Below are positions 43,959 through 54,690 of a stretch of 64,000 nucleotides of DNA, piece by piece. The position numbers were made by a program, and so were the translations under genes. A model generated the notes under the pieces. The model saw only the letters and a list, made by a program, of their open reading frames with translations. It was not told where the DNA came from and ran no database searches. Origin of the DNA: Curtobacterium poinsettiae. Lineage in GTDB: Bacteria; Actinomycetota; Actinomycetes; Actinomycetales; Microbacteriaceae. The number at the start of each line of letters is the position of its first letter. Within the stretch, counting starts at the first letter, position 1. Location of the stretch: the NCBI RefSeq assembly GCF_025677645.1, contig NZ_CP106879.1, positions 62,001 to 126,000 on the forward strand, given 5' to 3'.

Positions 43959-45101
43959 TCAGTGGTGCTCGTACAGCACGGGCTCCGGCAGACCGTGCTC
44001 GGCGCGGACGCTGCGTGCGATGCCCTCGATCGCGACCAGGGCATCGACCACGAGCTCGGGCGTCACCGGGAACGGCATGTTGTGGATGGTCTCGCCCGCC
44101 ACCGTCGCGGCCTCGGCCACGGCGCGCAGCACGTCCCGGTCGTCCACCGTCAGGCCGATCTCGGTGAGGGTGTTCGGCAGGCCGACCTTCGTGGTGAAGA
44201 CGACGAAGTCCTCGATCTCCTCGGCCGGGGCACCCTCGAGCACCAGCTGCGCGATCGTCCCGATGTTCACCTTCTGCCCGTGCGCCAGGCCGTGCGCCTG
44301 CGGAGCCGCGGTCAGCCCGTTGTGGATCGCGTGGGCGGCGGCGAGCCCACCGGACTCGAAGCCCAGGCCCGACAGCAGCGTGTTCGCCTCGACGACCTTC
44401 TCGAGCGCCGGGGTGACGACCCGGGCCTTGACTGCCTCGATGGCCTGCAGGGCGTTCTCGTGCAGGAGCTTCCACGACAGCTCGGCGAGCGCGACACCGG
44501 TCTGGGTCTGCAGGCCGCCGGCCATGGTGTCGGCGTTGGCGCGCTTCGCGGCACGGGCCTCGACCCAGGTCGCCAGCGCGTCGCCGATGCCCGCGACCAG
44601 GAACCGCACCGGCGCGTTGGCGACGAGCCTGGTGTCGATGAGCACGAGGTCCGGGTTGTGCGGGAAGAAGCGGTACTCGATGAACTCACCCTCGGCGGTG
44701 TAGATCACGGCGAGCGCCGAGGTCGGGGCGTCCGTGGACGCGGCAGTCGGCACGCTGGCCCACCGGATGCCGGCCAGGTGTCCCGCGGCCTTCGCGGCGT
44801 CGATCGCGGAGCCACCGCCGAGCCCCACGATGACGTCGGCGTCCTTCGCGCGGATCTGTTCGACGAGTTCGTCGACGGCTTCGGGGGTGGCGAAGCGGCC
44901 GAACCCGACACGCTCCACGGCCAGGTCGGCGGACCGGAAGCTCTCGGAGACGGCGGTCTCGACGATGCCCCAGACCACGTCGTCGGCGACGATCAGGGGC
45001 CGCTTGCCGATCGGGGCGATGAACTCGCCGACGCGGGTGATCGCGTCCTTGCCCTGGACGTAGCGGGCGGGGCTCATCACGGTGCTGATGGGAGTGGCCA
45101 T
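43959..45101 (-). CDS. gldA: Glycerol dehydrogenase (iron/zinc alcohol dehydrogenase family)
   Basis: 380 residues. Oxidises glycerol to dihydroxyacetone with NAD. NAD-binding GLGGGSAIDAAKA, SVPTAASTDAPTSALAV, and metal-ligand His residues in HNGLTAAPQAHGLAHGQKV. A direct repeat GTACGACAGGT lies just upstream of the start and may be an operator. Confidence 0.9.
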   Translation of the reverse strand: MATPISTVMSPARYVQGKDAITRVGEFIAPIGKRPLIVADDVVWGIVETAVSESFRSADLAVERVGFGRFATPEAVDELVEQIRAKDADVIVGLGGGSAIDAAKAAGHLAGIRWASVPTAASTDAPTSALAVIYTAEGEFIEYRFFPHNPDLVLIDTRLVANAPVRFLVAGIGDALATWVEARAAKRANADTMAGGLQTQTGVALAELSWKLLHENALQAIEAVKARVVTPALEKVVEANTLLSGLGFESGGLAAAHAIHNGLTAAPQAHGLAHGQKVNIGTIAQLVLEGAPAEEIEDFVVFTTKVGLPNTLTEIGLTVDDRDVLRAVAEAATVAGETIHNMPFPVTPELVVDALVAIEGIARSVRAEHGLPEPVLYEHH

Positions 45102-45120
45102 CGTGCGGTTCCTTCCGGTT

Positions 45121-45142
45121 GTACGACAGGTGTACGACAGGT
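45121..45142. repeat. 11-bp tandem repeat upstream of gldA
   Basis: GTACGACAGGT twice in tandem (45121-45131, 45132-45142), 20 bp before the gldA start codon and 61 bp before the divergent peptidase promoter. Confidence 0.5.
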
Positions 45143-45215
45143 GTCGGGGTGCCCGACGCCGCCGACGGTACGCGGGGCTGCTGATCGGGAGGTGCCGATC
45201 GGTAGGTTCGGGACC

Positions 45216-46109
45216 ATGACGTTCAACGACGACTCGCAACTCCGGGGCGGCAAGGTCAAGCGGCGGGGTCGCACCACCGCGATCGGCGGAGGTGCCGTGG
45301 GCGTCGGCGCCATCGTGGTGTTCCTGATCGCGCAGTTCACCGGCTTCGACCTGAGCGGGATCGTCGGTAGCGGCAACGGCCTGACGACGATCCAGCAGGG
45401 CGGAGAGTCGGTCGACGCCGCCCCCGAGTGCCGGACCGGCCGCGACGCCAACCTGCGCGTCGAGTGCCGGATGGAGGGCGCGGCCGAGTCCCTCGACGCC
45501 TACTGGACCTCCGAGGCGCGGTCGCTCGGCATCTCGTACACGTCACCGGAGTTCTTCCTGTTCCAGGACTCCACCGACACCTCGTGTGGGCAGGCCTCGG
45601 CCGCGACCGGCCCGTTCTACTGCCCGCCGGACCGTGCGATCTTCCTGGACACCGCGTTCTACGACGACCTGCAGTCGCAGTACGGCTCGTCCGGCGGTCC
45701 GCTCGCGCAGATGTACGTCGTCGCACACGAGTGGGGCCACCACGTGCAGCAGTTGCAGGGGTCGTTCGCGAACACCGACCGCTCCGGCGCGGGTGCCTCG
45801 TCGGGCAGTGTCCGCGTCGAGCTGCAGGCGGACTGCTACGCCGGGGCCTGGGTCGGCGACGCCGCGACCACCGAGGACGCGAACGGCGAGACCTTCTTCG
45901 AACCGATCACCCGCTCGCAGATCACCGACGCCCTGTCCGCGGCGAGCGCCGTGGGCGACGACAGCATCCAGGAGCGTGCGACCGGCCGCGTCGACCCGGA
46001 CTCGTTCACGCACGGGTCGAGCGAGCAGCGACAGCGCTGGTTCCTGCGGGGCTACCAGCAGGGCGCGACGAGCTGCGACACCCTGAGCATCCCGGGTTCT
46101 GCCCTCTAG
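45216..46109 (+). CDS. Neutral zinc metallopeptidase, membrane-anchored (YpfJ-like)
   Basis: 297 residues. A cytoplasmic N-terminus (RGGKVKRRGR), one transmembrane helix (~23-45), and an extracytoplasmic peptidase domain with the zinc motif HEWGHH in YVVAHEWGHHVQ, followed by VELQADCYAGAW. Paired Cys suggest disulfides. TAGGTT (45203-45208) lies 7 nt before ATG, hence leaderless. Substrate unknown. Confidence 0.88.
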   Translation: MTFNDDSQLRGGKVKRRGRTTAIGGGAVGVGAIVVFLIAQFTGFDLSGIVGSGNGLTTIQQGGESVDAAPECRTGRDANLRVECRMEGAAESLDAYWTSEARSLGISYTSPEFFLFQDSTDTSCGQASAATGPFYCPPDRAIFLDTAFYDDLQSQYGSSGGPLAQMYVVAHEWGHHVQQLQGSFANTDRSGAGASSGSVRVELQADCYAGAWVGDAATTEDANGETFFEPITRSQITDALSAASAVGDDSIQERATGRVDPDSFTHGSSEQRQRWFLRGYQQGATSCDTLSIPGSAL

Positions 46110-46194
46110 CCGCACCGGTGACGGACGGGCGCGACCCGCTCAGCGGCGACGCGGAGCGTCGCGCGGGGCGCGCCGACCGAGCCTGCGAGGGAGG

Positions 46195-46227
46195 GGTGCC
46201 AGCTGGCACCGGGCCTTCCGTCCGTGG
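46195..46227. repeat. Family A palindrome, copy 4 (degenerate)
   Basis: GGTGCCAGCTGGCACC (46195-46210) is a perfect palindrome followed by GGGCCTTCCGTCCGT; the matching left outer arm is broken, with GACGGACGGG displaced to 46121. It lies between convergent genes. Confidence 0.55.
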
Positions 46228-46238
46228 TCAGCGCGTCG

Positions 46239-46346
46239 GCGCTCGTCGGGACATCGGCGCTCGTCGAGGCGTCAGCGCTCGTCGAGGCGTCAGCGCTCGT
46301 CCGGACGTCAGCGCTCGTCCGGACGTCAGCGCTCGTCCGGACGTCA
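46239..46346. repeat. 18-bp tandem repeat copying the end of the DsbA-like gene
   Basis: Six 18-bp units (GCGCTCGTCCGGACGTCA and variants); the last three are identical. On the minus strand each reads GAGCGC-TGA-CGTC, echoing the gene's final AAGCGC-TGA. The array begins at the stop codon and continues into the intergenic region. Confidence 0.85.
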
Positions 46347-47276
46347 GCGCTTGGTCGGTGTGGGCGACGGGGACGCGCTCGGCGTGGGCGTCGGGGTGGC
46401 GTCGGTGGCCCCGGCGGCCGTCACCACGAAGGTGCGGAAGTCGTCGTTCGTGACCGGGGAGGTCAGCTCGTAGCGCTGCCCGTTCACGAGCACGAGCGGC
46501 GTGCCGGGGAACTCCTTGAGCGTCGACCCGGGGATCGTGCCGTCGGACACCGCCGTCGTCTGCTCGTCCACCCACTTGGCGTAGTCCTGGTCGGCGATGC
46601 AGCTCCGGACGGCGCTGCGTTCCTGCAGCCCCTGCACGCCCGTGACGACGTCGGTGAGCTCGGCGTCCGTCAGGCCCGGGGTGCCCTCCTCCGGCTGCTT
46701 CGCGAAGAGCGCCTGGTTCACCGCGTAGAACTGGTTCGGGGAGTGCTCGGCCACGCAGGCGGCGGCGTTCGCGGCGCGGAGGGAGTACTTCGTACCCTGC
46801 GAGCGGTTCGACAGGATCGCGACCGGGTGGATGTCGACCGTGGCTGCACCGGAGTCGACCAGGTCCTCGATGTAGTCGCCGTTCGCCTGCTCGAACTGAC
46901 CGCAGCCCGGGCAGAGGTAGTCGACGTACAGGGTGATCCGGACGGTGCCGGCGCCGTCGGTCGCGGCGCTGCTCGGCGACGCGGAGGCCGATCCGGACGC
47001 GGCTGCCGTCACCGGCTCCAGGCCCTGCCCGATGGTGATGCCGCCCTGCGACATGGTCGACGGGCCGGGGCCGGCGGGCTTCACGGAGTCGACCAGCACG
47101 AGCGTGACGATCGTCGCGGCGGCGAGGAGCACGACCCCGAGCCCGATCTGCAGGCCGAGCCGGACACCACGCTGGCGTCGCTTCTGCTGGGTCCGGGCAC
47201 GCTGGGCTCGCTGGCGGGCGGCTTCACGGCGCTCGTTCCGCGCGGCGCGGGCGGCACCCTCGGGGCGGTTGTTCAT
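46344..47276 (-). CDS. Membrane-anchored DsbA-like thioredoxin-fold protein
   Basis: 310 residues. An Arg/Gln-rich cytoplasmic N-terminus, one transmembrane helix (~40-62), a Ser/Ala linker, then a DsbA-type domain with CPGC active site in YVDYLCPGCGQFE and the cis-Pro region GTPLVLVNGQRY. It should oxidise or isomerise disulfides outside the membrane. A Thr/Pro-rich tail ends PTPTKR. The stop codon is embedded in an 18-bp tandem array. Confidence 0.88.
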   Translation of the reverse strand: MNNRPEGAARAARNERREAARQRAQRARTQQKRRQRGVRLGLQIGLGVVLLAAATIVTLVLVDSVKPAGPGPSTMSQGGITIGQGLEPVTAAASGSASASPSSAATDGAGTVRITLYVDYLCPGCGQFEQANGDYIEDLVDSGAATVDIHPVAILSNRSQGTKYSLRAANAAACVAEHSPNQFYAVNQALFAKQPEEGTPGLTDAELTDVVTGVQGLQERSAVRSCIADQDYAKWVDEQTTAVSDGTIPGSTLKEFPGTPLVLVNGQRYELTSPVTNDDFRTFVVTAAGATDATPTPTPSASPSPTPTKR

Positions 47277-47406
47277 CGGTGCGTCGTCCTCCTGATCGGT
47301 GTCCGCTCGGCGTTCCCCTGCTCGGCGGACGGACCCGGCGATTGTAGTGGGGCGCTCTGGGAAGCCGCCGACCACGGGGAAAACACTGGCGCGCCCGGGT
47401 GAACTC

Positions 47407-47421
47407 GTGTTGTATGAACAC
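47407..47421. promoter_or_regulatory. Inverted repeat upstream of the ABC ATPase gene
   Basis: GTGTT-GTATG-AACAC in the 240-bp region between divergent genes, about 100 bp before the ATPase start. A possible operator of a sugar-responsive regulator; position-based inference. Confidence 0.3.
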
Positions 47422-47518
47422 CGACAGTCGACGGCGACTGTCCGGGGCCCCTCCGGGCACACCGCTTCACTCGGATCGTCCGGCACGTACCTGCCGGTGA
47501 AGGAAGGACCGAACGCTC

Positions 47519-48619
<1,101 letters not shown>

Positions 48620-48632
48620 CCAGCGCACTCCC

Positions 48633-48677
48633 CCGAGAGCCCGCGCCCGCCTCACAAGGGCGGACGCGGGCTCTCGG
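48633..48677 (+). terminator. Terminator of the ABC ATPase gene
   Basis: CCGAGAGCCCGCG (48633-48645) pairs with CGCGGGCTCTCGG (48665-48677), with an inner CCGCC / GGCGG pair. Confidence 0.75.
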
Positions 48678-48703
48678 CTGTCCCCGACACCAGAGGAACC
48701 ACC

Positions 48704-50011
48704 GTGCCCGACTCGATGTCCATCACCGCCGCCACCGTCGACCCCGGCCTGCTCGACCTGCCGTGGGACCTGCCGCTCGCCGACTGGCCCGACGACACGA
48801 TCGTCGCGCTGCCGAAGGGCATCTCGCGGCACCTCGTGCGGTTCGTGCACCTGAGCGGGTACGTCGCCGCGGTGAAGGAGACCGGCGAAGAGGTCGCCCG
48901 GTCCGAGTACGAGATGCTCCGGACCCTGCAGCGCATGGACGTGCCGTGCGTGGACCCGGTCGCGGTCATCACGAACCGCGTCGACGCCGACGGTGAACCA
49001 CTGCACCCCGTGCTCGTGACCCGCCACCTGCGGTTCTCCCTGCCCTACCGCGCGCTCTACTCGCAGACGTTGCGCCCCGAGACCGCCACCCGTCTGGTCG
49101 ACGCCCTCGCGCTGCTGCTCGTCCGCCTGCACGTCATCGGGTTCTACTGGGGCGACGTGTCGCTGTCGAACACGCTGTTCCGTCGCGATGCCGGAGCCTT
49201 CGCCGCGTACCTGGTCGACGCCGAGACCGGCAAGCTCTACCCCGGCGGGCTGTCGAACGGCCAGCGCGAGAACGACCTCGAGGTCGCCCGCGTGAACATC
49301 GCCGGCGAGCTGCTCGACCTCGAGGCCGGCGGCCGGCTCGACGAGAACGCCGACCCCGTCGACGTCTCGAACCGCATCGTGGCCCAGTACCGGACGCTCT
49401 GGACCGAGCTCACCGGCACCGAGCAGTTCGACATCAAGGAACGCTGGCGCATCAACGACCGCGTCGAGCGCCTGAACGGGCTCGGCTTCGACATCGAGGA
49501 GCTCTCGATCCACACGACCGAGGGCGGCTCGCAGGTCCGGATCCAGCCGAAGGTCGTCGACGCCGGGCACCACCAGCGCCGACTGCTGCGGCTCACCGGG
49601 CTCGACGCCGGCGAGAACCAGGCCCGGCGCCTGCTCAACGACCTCGACTCGTACCGCGCCCGGAACGGCCGTGACGAACTCGACGAGGAGATGGTGGCGC
49701 ACGAGTGGGTCTCACGGGTCTTCGAGCCCGTCGTCCGCTCGATCCCCCGTGACCTGCGCGGCCGGCTCGAACCCGCCGAGGTGTTCCACGAGCTGCTCGA
49801 GCACCGCTGGTTCATGTCCCAGCAAGAGGAGCGCTCCGTCTCACTGCCCGAGGCCACGACCGCCTACATCAACGACGTGCTCCGACACCGTCGTGACGAG
49901 CGCCTGCTCATCAACCCGCCGACCTCGTCGATCACCGTGCCGATCCCGGTGCTGGACGACGACGTGTCCGACGAGTCCGACGACGTCGACGACTGGCGCG
50001 CCACGGTCTGA
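48704..50011 (+). CDS. DUF4032 protein with kinase-like domain
   Basis: 435 residues, GTG start. The N-terminal ~230 residues have a protein/lipopolysaccharide-kinase-like pattern (VRFVHLSGYVAAVKETGEEV for the ATP-binding Lys; GFYWGDVSLSNTLF and YLVDAETG for the catalytic and metal-binding loops). The C-terminal DUF4032 follows (RVFEPVVRSIPRDLRGRLEP). Conserved in actinobacteria, substrate unknown. Confidence 0.8.
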   Translation: MPDSMSITAATVDPGLLDLPWDLPLADWPDDTIVALPKGISRHLVRFVHLSGYVAAVKETGEEVARSEYEMLRTLQRMDVPCVDPVAVITNRVDADGEPLHPVLVTRHLRFSLPYRALYSQTLRPETATRLVDALALLLVRLHVIGFYWGDVSLSNTLFRRDAGAFAAYLVDAETGKLYPGGLSNGQRENDLEVARVNIAGELLDLEAGGRLDENADPVDVSNRIVAQYRTLWTELTGTEQFDIKERWRINDRVERLNGLGFDIEELSIHTTEGGSQVRIQPKVVDAGHHQRRLLRLTGLDAGENQARRLLNDLDSYRARNGRDELDEEMVAHEWVSRVFEPVVRSIPRDLRGRLEPAEVFHELLEHRWFMSQQEERSVSLPEATTAYINDVLRHRRDERLLINPPTSSITVPIPVLDDDVSDESDDVDDWRATV

Positions 50012-50024
50012 CGCGGTCCCCGTT

Positions 50025-50137
50025 CGGTCACGACACCCCGCCGGGTGGACGCCGACTGGTCGCAGACCGTCGCTTGGGGCGTCGCGCAGCGACGACTCGT
50101 GACCACACGGCGGACACCATCCGACGTGTCCTGACCG
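50025..50137. repeat. Family C nested palindrome, copy 3 (113 bp)
   Basis: Left outer arm CGGTCACGACACCCCG, right outer arm CGACGTGTCCTGACCG, inner arms CGCCGACTGGTCGC and GTGACCACACGGCG. It starts 13 bp after the DUF4032 stop codon and is followed by A and B palindromes. Confidence 0.8.
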
Positions 50138-50161
50138 TTCGGGGGTCGAGAACGCGACCGC

Positions 50162-50206
50162 CTGGAGGCCCGGCCCGCGTCCCGGAGACCGGCACCGGCC
50201 CTCCAG
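50162..50206. repeat. Family A palindrome, copy 5 (imperfect)
   Basis: CTGGAGGCCCGG (50162-50173) pairs with CCGGCCCTCCAG (50195-50206) with one mismatch; the centre is diverged. Confidence 0.65.
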
Positions 50207-50234
50207 ACCGTCACGCCCAGCCCCGCGCGCCACC

Positions 50235-50285
50235 GTGAGCAGGAATGGTCGCCTCCCGCTCGGGGAGGCGACCATTCCTGCGCAC
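50235..50285. repeat. Family B palindrome, copy 3
   Basis: Arms of 23 bp (50235-50257 and 50263-50285) starting GTGAGCAGGAATGG with one mismatch and a 5-nt loop. It begins 12 bp after the rlmB stop codon. CGAAGTG follows, as in copy 1. Confidence 0.82.
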
Positions 50286-50297
50286 GAAGTGCTGCGG

Positions 50298-51308
50298 CTA
50301 CGCGGTGCGACGGCGCCGCGCGACCTCCCACAGGGTGACGCTCGCGGCGATGCCGGCGTTCAAGGACTCGGTGGCGCTCGAGATCGGGATCGACACGATG
50401 GCGTCACAGGTCTCGGTGACCAGGCGCGACAGGCCCTTGCCCTCGGAACCGACGACGATCACGATCGGCCGGTCGGCGAGCTCGAGGCCGTCGAGCTCGA
50501 CGTCGCCGTCGCCGTCCAGGCCGAGGACGAACAGGCCCATCGACTTGAGCGACTTCAGGGTCTGCGTGAGGTTCGGGGCCATCGCGACGGGCGTGCGTGC
50601 CGCGGCACCTGCCGAAGTCTTCCACGCCGACGCCGTCACGCCGACCGAACGTCGCTGCGGCACGATGACGCCGTGTCCGCCGAAGGCCGCGGTCGAGCGG
50701 ATGATCGCACCGAGGTTGCGCGGATCGGTGATGCCGTCGAGCGCGACGAGCAGCGGCACCTGGTCACGCGAGAACGCCTGCTCGACGATGTCCTCGGCGA
50801 CGGCGTACTGGTACGCGGGCACCTTGAGCGCGACACCCTGGTGCACGCTGTCGTGGCCGGTGATGCGGTCGAGCTCGGGACGCATGAGCTCGATGATCGG
50901 CACGCCGCGGTGGTTCGCGAGCGCCAGGATCTCCTTGACGCGGTCGTCGACCTCGATGCGGGACGCGATGTAGAGCGTCGACGAGGGGGTCTTCGTGCGG
51001 AGCGCCTCGAGCACCGAGTTGCGCCCGGTCACCAGCTCGGAGTCGTCGGTCTTGCGTGCCGGCGGACGGCCCGTGCGGCCCTGCGGGGTGCTCGAGGAAC
51101 CGTGACGGCCCTTGGCCGCTTCGAAGCGGTCCTTCGCGGCCTTGCGCTTGCCGGCGGGGTGGTACGGACGGTCCTCGGCCTTCGGGGTCGGCTTGCGACC
51201 CTCGAGGGCCTGTGCGCCCTGGCCGCCGGAGCCGACCTGCTTGTTGCCCTTCCGACCGGAACGGACGGCGCCGGGCCGACCCTTCTTGCTTCCCGAGACG
51301 TTCTTCAT
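50298..51308 (-). CDS. rlmB: 23S rRNA (guanosine-2'-O)-methyltransferase RlmB
   Basis: 336 residues. A long basic N-terminal extension (~1-90, Gly/Lys/Arg-rich) precedes the substrate-binding domain (LVTGRNSVLEALRTKTPS) and the SPOUT knot domain (ALDGITDPRNLGAIIRSTAAFG, VGSEGKGLSRL, IPISSATESLNAGIAASV). It methylates G2251 of 23S rRNA in the E. coli numbering. Downstream partner of cysS, 28 bp apart. Confidence 0.93.
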   Translation of the reverse strand: MKNVSGSKKGRPGAVRSGRKGNKQVGSGGQGAQALEGRKPTPKAEDRPYHPAGKRKAAKDRFEAAKGRHGSSSTPQGRTGRPPARKTDDSELVTGRNSVLEALRTKTPSSTLYIASRIEVDDRVKEILALANHRGVPIIELMRPELDRITGHDSVHQGVALKVPAYQYAVAEDIVEQAFSRDQVPLLVALDGITDPRNLGAIIRSTAAFGGHGVIVPQRRSVGVTASAWKTSAGAAARTPVAMAPNLTQTLKSLKSMGLFVLGLDGDGDVELDGLELADRPIVIVVGSEGKGLSRLVTETCDAIVSIPISSATESLNAGIAASVTLWEVARRRRTA

Positions 51309-51336
51309 GCGTAGCTCCTGTTCGGCACTGCCGTGT

Positions 51337-52746
51337 TCAGGCGATGCTCCAGCGTGTTCCGGACGGCGTGTCCTCGATCGTGATGCCCGCGGCGGCGAGG
51401 TCGTCGCGCACGCGGTCGGCCGCGGTGAAGTCCCGTGCTGCCCTGGCGTCCGCGCGCTCCTGCACGAGGCGTTCGACGAGGGCGGCGAGCGGGCCTGCCG
51501 AGGTGTCGTGGCCACCGCCCGACCAGTGGGCGGCTCGCGGGTCGATGCCGAGCACCTCCACCATCGCAGCCACCTGATGGTACGCGGTCCCGAGCGTTTC
51601 CGCATCGTCGGCGTCCAGGGCGGCGTTGCCGGTGCGCACGGTCTCGTGCAGCACGGCCAAGGCCTGGGGCACGGAGAGGTCGTCGTCCATGGCTGCGGCG
51701 AAGGCCTCGGGCACGGCCGGGGCGTCGGCGAGGTGGACGCCCTCGAGCCGGGTCTCGGCGCGCTCGAGGAACCCGGCGATGCGGTCGTACGCCGCCTCGG
51801 CCTCGGCCAGGGACCCCTCGTGGTGGTCGATCGACGAGCGGTAGTGGGCGGCACCGAGGAAGTAGCGGACGACGGCGGGACGGGCGGATCCGAGGAAGTC
51901 CGCGGCGAAGATCGAGTTGCCGAGCGACTTCGACATCTTCTGCCCCTCGACCGTCACCAGCCCGTTGTGCAGCCAGTACGACGCGAACGGGTCCCCGGCG
52001 GCCGTGGACTGCGCCAGCTCGTTCTCGTGGTGCGGGAAGCGCAGGTCGAGCCCGCCGCCGTGGATGTCGAACGCGGGGCCGAGGTACCGGCGCGACATCG
52101 CCGAGCACTCGATGTGCCAGCCCGGGCGGCCGGCGCCCCACGGGGAGTCCCAGTTGGCCGTCGACGGCTCGCCGGGCTTCGCACCTTTCCAGAGCGCGAA
52201 GTCACGGGCGTCGCGCTTGCCACGCGGATCGGCGTCGGCGGCCTCGACCATGTCCTCGCGCCGCTGCCGGGTGAGCGCTCCGTAGTCGGCCCAGCTGCCG
52301 GTGTCGAAGTAGACGTCACCCGAGCCGTCGTCGGCGGCGTAGGCGTGCCCGCGGTCGATGAGGCGCTGGATGATCTCGTGCATCTGCGGCACGCTCGCCG
52401 TGGCCCGCGGTTCGTACGTGGGGGGCAGGATGCCGAGGGCGTTGTACGCGGCCGTGAACTCGAGCTCGACCCGGTAGGCGCGGGCGAACCACTCCTCGTC
52501 CGTGCCGGCGGCCAGGTCGAGGACCTTGTCGTCGATGTCGGTGACGTTGCGCACCAGGGTCACCCGGTACCCGCGGTGGGTGAGCCACCGGCGCCAGATG
52601 TCGTAGACGAGCGCGGACCGCAGGTGCCCGATGTGCGGCGACGACTGCACCGTCGGACCACAGACGTAGACGCTCACGTGTCCGTCGACCAGGGGCACGA
52701 GGTCGACGACGGCTGCGGCGCGGGAGTCGTAGAGGCGAACGGTCAC
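51337..52746 (-). CDS. cysS: Cysteine-tRNA ligase
   Basis: 469 residues, class I. HIGH-type motif SPHIGHLRS and KMSKS ([11 protein letters not shown]) with zinc ligands Cys28 (YVCGPTVQ) and in WHIECSAMS. It charges tRNA-Cys. It is the full cysS rather than MshC, since it keeps the C-terminal anticodon-binding domain. Part of the carD-ispDF-cysS-rlmB run. Confidence 0.95.
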   Translation of the reverse strand: MTVRLYDSRAAAVVDLVPLVDGHVSVYVCGPTVQSSPHIGHLRSALVYDIWRRWLTHRGYRVTLVRNVTDIDDKVLDLAAGTDEEWFARAYRVELEFTAAYNALGILPPTYEPRATASVPQMHEIIQRLIDRGHAYAADDGSGDVYFDTGSWADYGALTRQRREDMVEAADADPRGKRDARDFALWKGAKPGEPSTANWDSPWGAGRPGWHIECSAMSRRYLGPAFDIHGGGLDLRFPHHENELAQSTAAGDPFASYWLHNGLVTVEGQKMSKSLGNSIFAADFLGSARPAVVRYFLGAAHYRSSIDHHEGSLAEAEAAYDRIAGFLERAETRLEGVHLADAPAVPEAFAAAMDDDLSVPQALAVLHETVRTGNAALDADDAETLGTAYHQVAAMVEVLGIDPRAAHWSGGGHDTSAGPLAALVERLVQERADARAARDFTAADRVRDDLAAAGITIEDTPSGTRWSIA

Positions 52747-52778
52747 GCCTCAACCCTAATCGGCGCGGGGCTGCGGTT

Positions 52779-54005
52779 TCAGGAGGGACGCACGAGTGCC
52801 GTGGCGATCGCCGCGAGCCCGTCGCCACGGCCGGTGAACCCGAGCCCGTCGGTCGTCGTGCCGGACACGGCGACGGGCGCGCCGACGACCGCGGACAGGG
52901 CGTCCTGCATCTCGTCGCGGCGACGACCGATGCGCGGCCGGTTGCCGATGACCTGCACGGTGACGGACACCGGCACGAGCCCGGCGTCCGCGAGCAGCGC
53001 GACCGCGCCGCGGACGAACACGTCGCCCGTGGCGCCGGCGTACTGCGGATCAGCGGTGCCGAAGCGTCCGCCGATGTCGCCGAGGCCCCCGGCGGAGAGC
53101 AGGGCGTCGCACACCGCGTGCGCCACCGCGTCACCGTCGCTGTGCCCGGAGAGGCCGGGTTCGCCGGGGAAGTCGAGCAGCCCGACACGGCAGGGCGAGG
53201 CGTCGTCGAAGGCGTGCACGTCGACGCCGAGCCCGAGGCGGACCGCGGCGACAGCGTCCGCCGGGTTGGCACCGGCCGCCGCTCCGGCAGCCGCACCAGC
53301 ACCAGCACCAGCACCAGCCTCGGTCCGCGCCCGCAGGATCGACTCGGCCCGGCCCAGGTCCCACGGCGTCGTGATCTTGAAGGCGTCGGCGTCACCCGGC
53401 ACGAACCGGACGGTGCCCCCGACGGCTTGGAACACCCCGGCGTCGTCCGTCTCGGACTGCGACGACACCGCGTAGGCCTGCCGCAGTGCCGCGAGCGGGA
53501 AGCCCTGCGGCGTCTGCACCCCGACGAGCGCCGCACGGTCGACGGTCTCGACGACGACGTCACCGTCGACCCGCTTCACCGTGTCCGTGACGGGGAGCGC
53601 CGGCACGACACCCGCACCGTCACCGGCGGCGACGGCCTCGAACACCCGCGAGAACTGTGCGGCGGGCGTGAGGCACCGCGCCGCGTCGTGCACGAGCACC
53701 GTGGTGACGGAGTCCGGCAGGACGGCCAGGCCGGCCTCGACGGAACCGTGGCGATCCGTGCCTCCTGGGACGACGGCCGTGTACGCGGCAGCCGCACCCG
53801 CGACGGAACCGACCACCTGCCGACACTCGTCCAGGTGCGACGCCGGTGCGACCACGACGACGAGCGTCGGCGACGGCAACGCGAACAGGGGTTCGAGCGC
53901 CCGTGCGAGCATCAGCGAACCGGCCACGGGCACGAACGCCTTCGCGGTCCCGATGCCGAGCCGGGTGCCGGAGCCCGCCGCAACGACGACGACCGCCCGG
54001 TCCAC
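52779..54005 (-). CDS. ispDF: Bifunctional IspD/IspF isoprenoid enzyme
   Basis: 408 residues. The N-terminal IspD (CDP-ME synthesis; [48 protein letters not shown]) is fused through a Gly/Ala linker ([17 protein letters not shown]) to IspF (cyclisation to MEc[28 protein letters not shown]). Two steps of the MEP pathway in one chain. GTG start at 54003-54005. Downstream of carD by 61 bp. Confidence 0.94.
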   Translation of the reverse strand: MDRAVVVVAAGSGTRLGIGTAKAFVPVAGSLMLARALEPLFALPSPTLVVVVAPASHLDECRQVVGSVAGAAAAYTAVVPGGTDRHGSVEAGLAVLPDSVTTVLVHDAARCLTPAAQFSRVFEAVAAGDGAGVVPALPVTDTVKRVDGDVVVETVDRAALVGVQTPQGFPLAALRQAYAVSSQSETDDAGVFQAVGGTVRFVPGDADAFKITTPWDLGRAESILRARTEAGAGAGAGAAAGAAAGANPADAVAAVRLGLGVDVHAFDDASPCRVGLLDFPGEPGLSGHSDGDAVAHAVCDALLSAGGLGDIGGRFGTADPQYAGATGDVFVRGAVALLADAGLVPVSVTVQVIGNRPRIGRRRDEMQDALSAVVGAPVAVSGTTTDGLGFTGRGDGLAAIATALVRPS

Positions 54006-54066
54006 CCCTTCGGGGAACCGTGCGGTCGTCGTTCGTGCTGTCGCGTTCAGTGCGCTGTCGTCAGGC

Positions 54067-54549
54067 TCAGGAAGCCAGGACCTCGTCGAGGACGGTCGAT
54101 GCCTTGTCCTCGTCGGTCTTCTCGGCCAGCGCGAGCTCGGAGATCAGGATCTGCCGGGCCTTGGCCAGCATCCGCTTCTCACCCGCGGAGAGCCCGCGGT
54201 CCTGATCGCGCCGCCAGAGGTCGCGGACGACCTCGGACACCTTGATGACGTCACCGGAAGCGAGCTTCTCGAGGTTCGCCTTGTAGCGGCGTGACCAGTT
54301 GGTGGGCTCTTCCGTGAACGGCGCCCGGAGGACCTCGAAGACCTTGTCGAGTCCTTCCTTGCCGATCACGTCGCGGACGCCGACCAGGTCGACGTTGTCC
54401 GCCGGGACCTCGATCGTCAGGTCACCCTGCGTCACCCGCAGTTTCAGGTAGACCTTTTCCTCGCCCTTGATGACGCGAGTCTTGACTTCAGAGATGGTTG
54501 CCGCCCCGTGATGGGGGTAGACGACGGTCTCGCCGACCTCGAATTGCAT
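54067..54549 (-). CDS. carD: CarD-family RNA polymerase-binding regulator
   Basis: 160 residues. The N-terminal RNAP-interaction domain ([17 protein letters not shown]) and C-terminal helical DNA-binding domain with the wedge Trp ([20 protein letters not shown]) match mycobacterial CarD, which stabilises open complexes at rRNA and other promoters. First gene of the carD-ispDF-cysS-rlmB series. Confidence 0.95.
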   Translation of the reverse strand: MQFEVGETVVYPHHGAATISEVKTRVIKGEEKVYLKLRVTQGDLTIEVPADNVDLVGVRDVIGKEGLDKVFEVLRAPFTEEPTNWSRRYKANLEKLASGDVIKVSEVVRDLWRRDQDRGLSAGEKRMLAKARQILISELALAEKTDEDKASTVLDEVLAS

Positions 54550-54575
54550 GTATCAGGCTCCGTTCCCAGACGTCC

Positions 54576-54581
54576 AGTTTA
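54576..54581 (-). promoter_or_regulatory. -10 element of the carD promoter
   Basis: On the minus strand TAAACT, about 27 nt before the carD ATG, in a short AT-rich stretch (GGTAAACTGG). No good -35 at 17 bp. Confidence 0.45.
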
Positions 54582-54690
54582 CCACAAGGGCCGTTCCGGT
54601 AAGGGGACCCTCAACGCTCACCCCTCCCGGTGATCGCTAGGATGGGCGCGGGGACCGCCCGGTCTCCATCGTGACTTACGGAGGAATCTC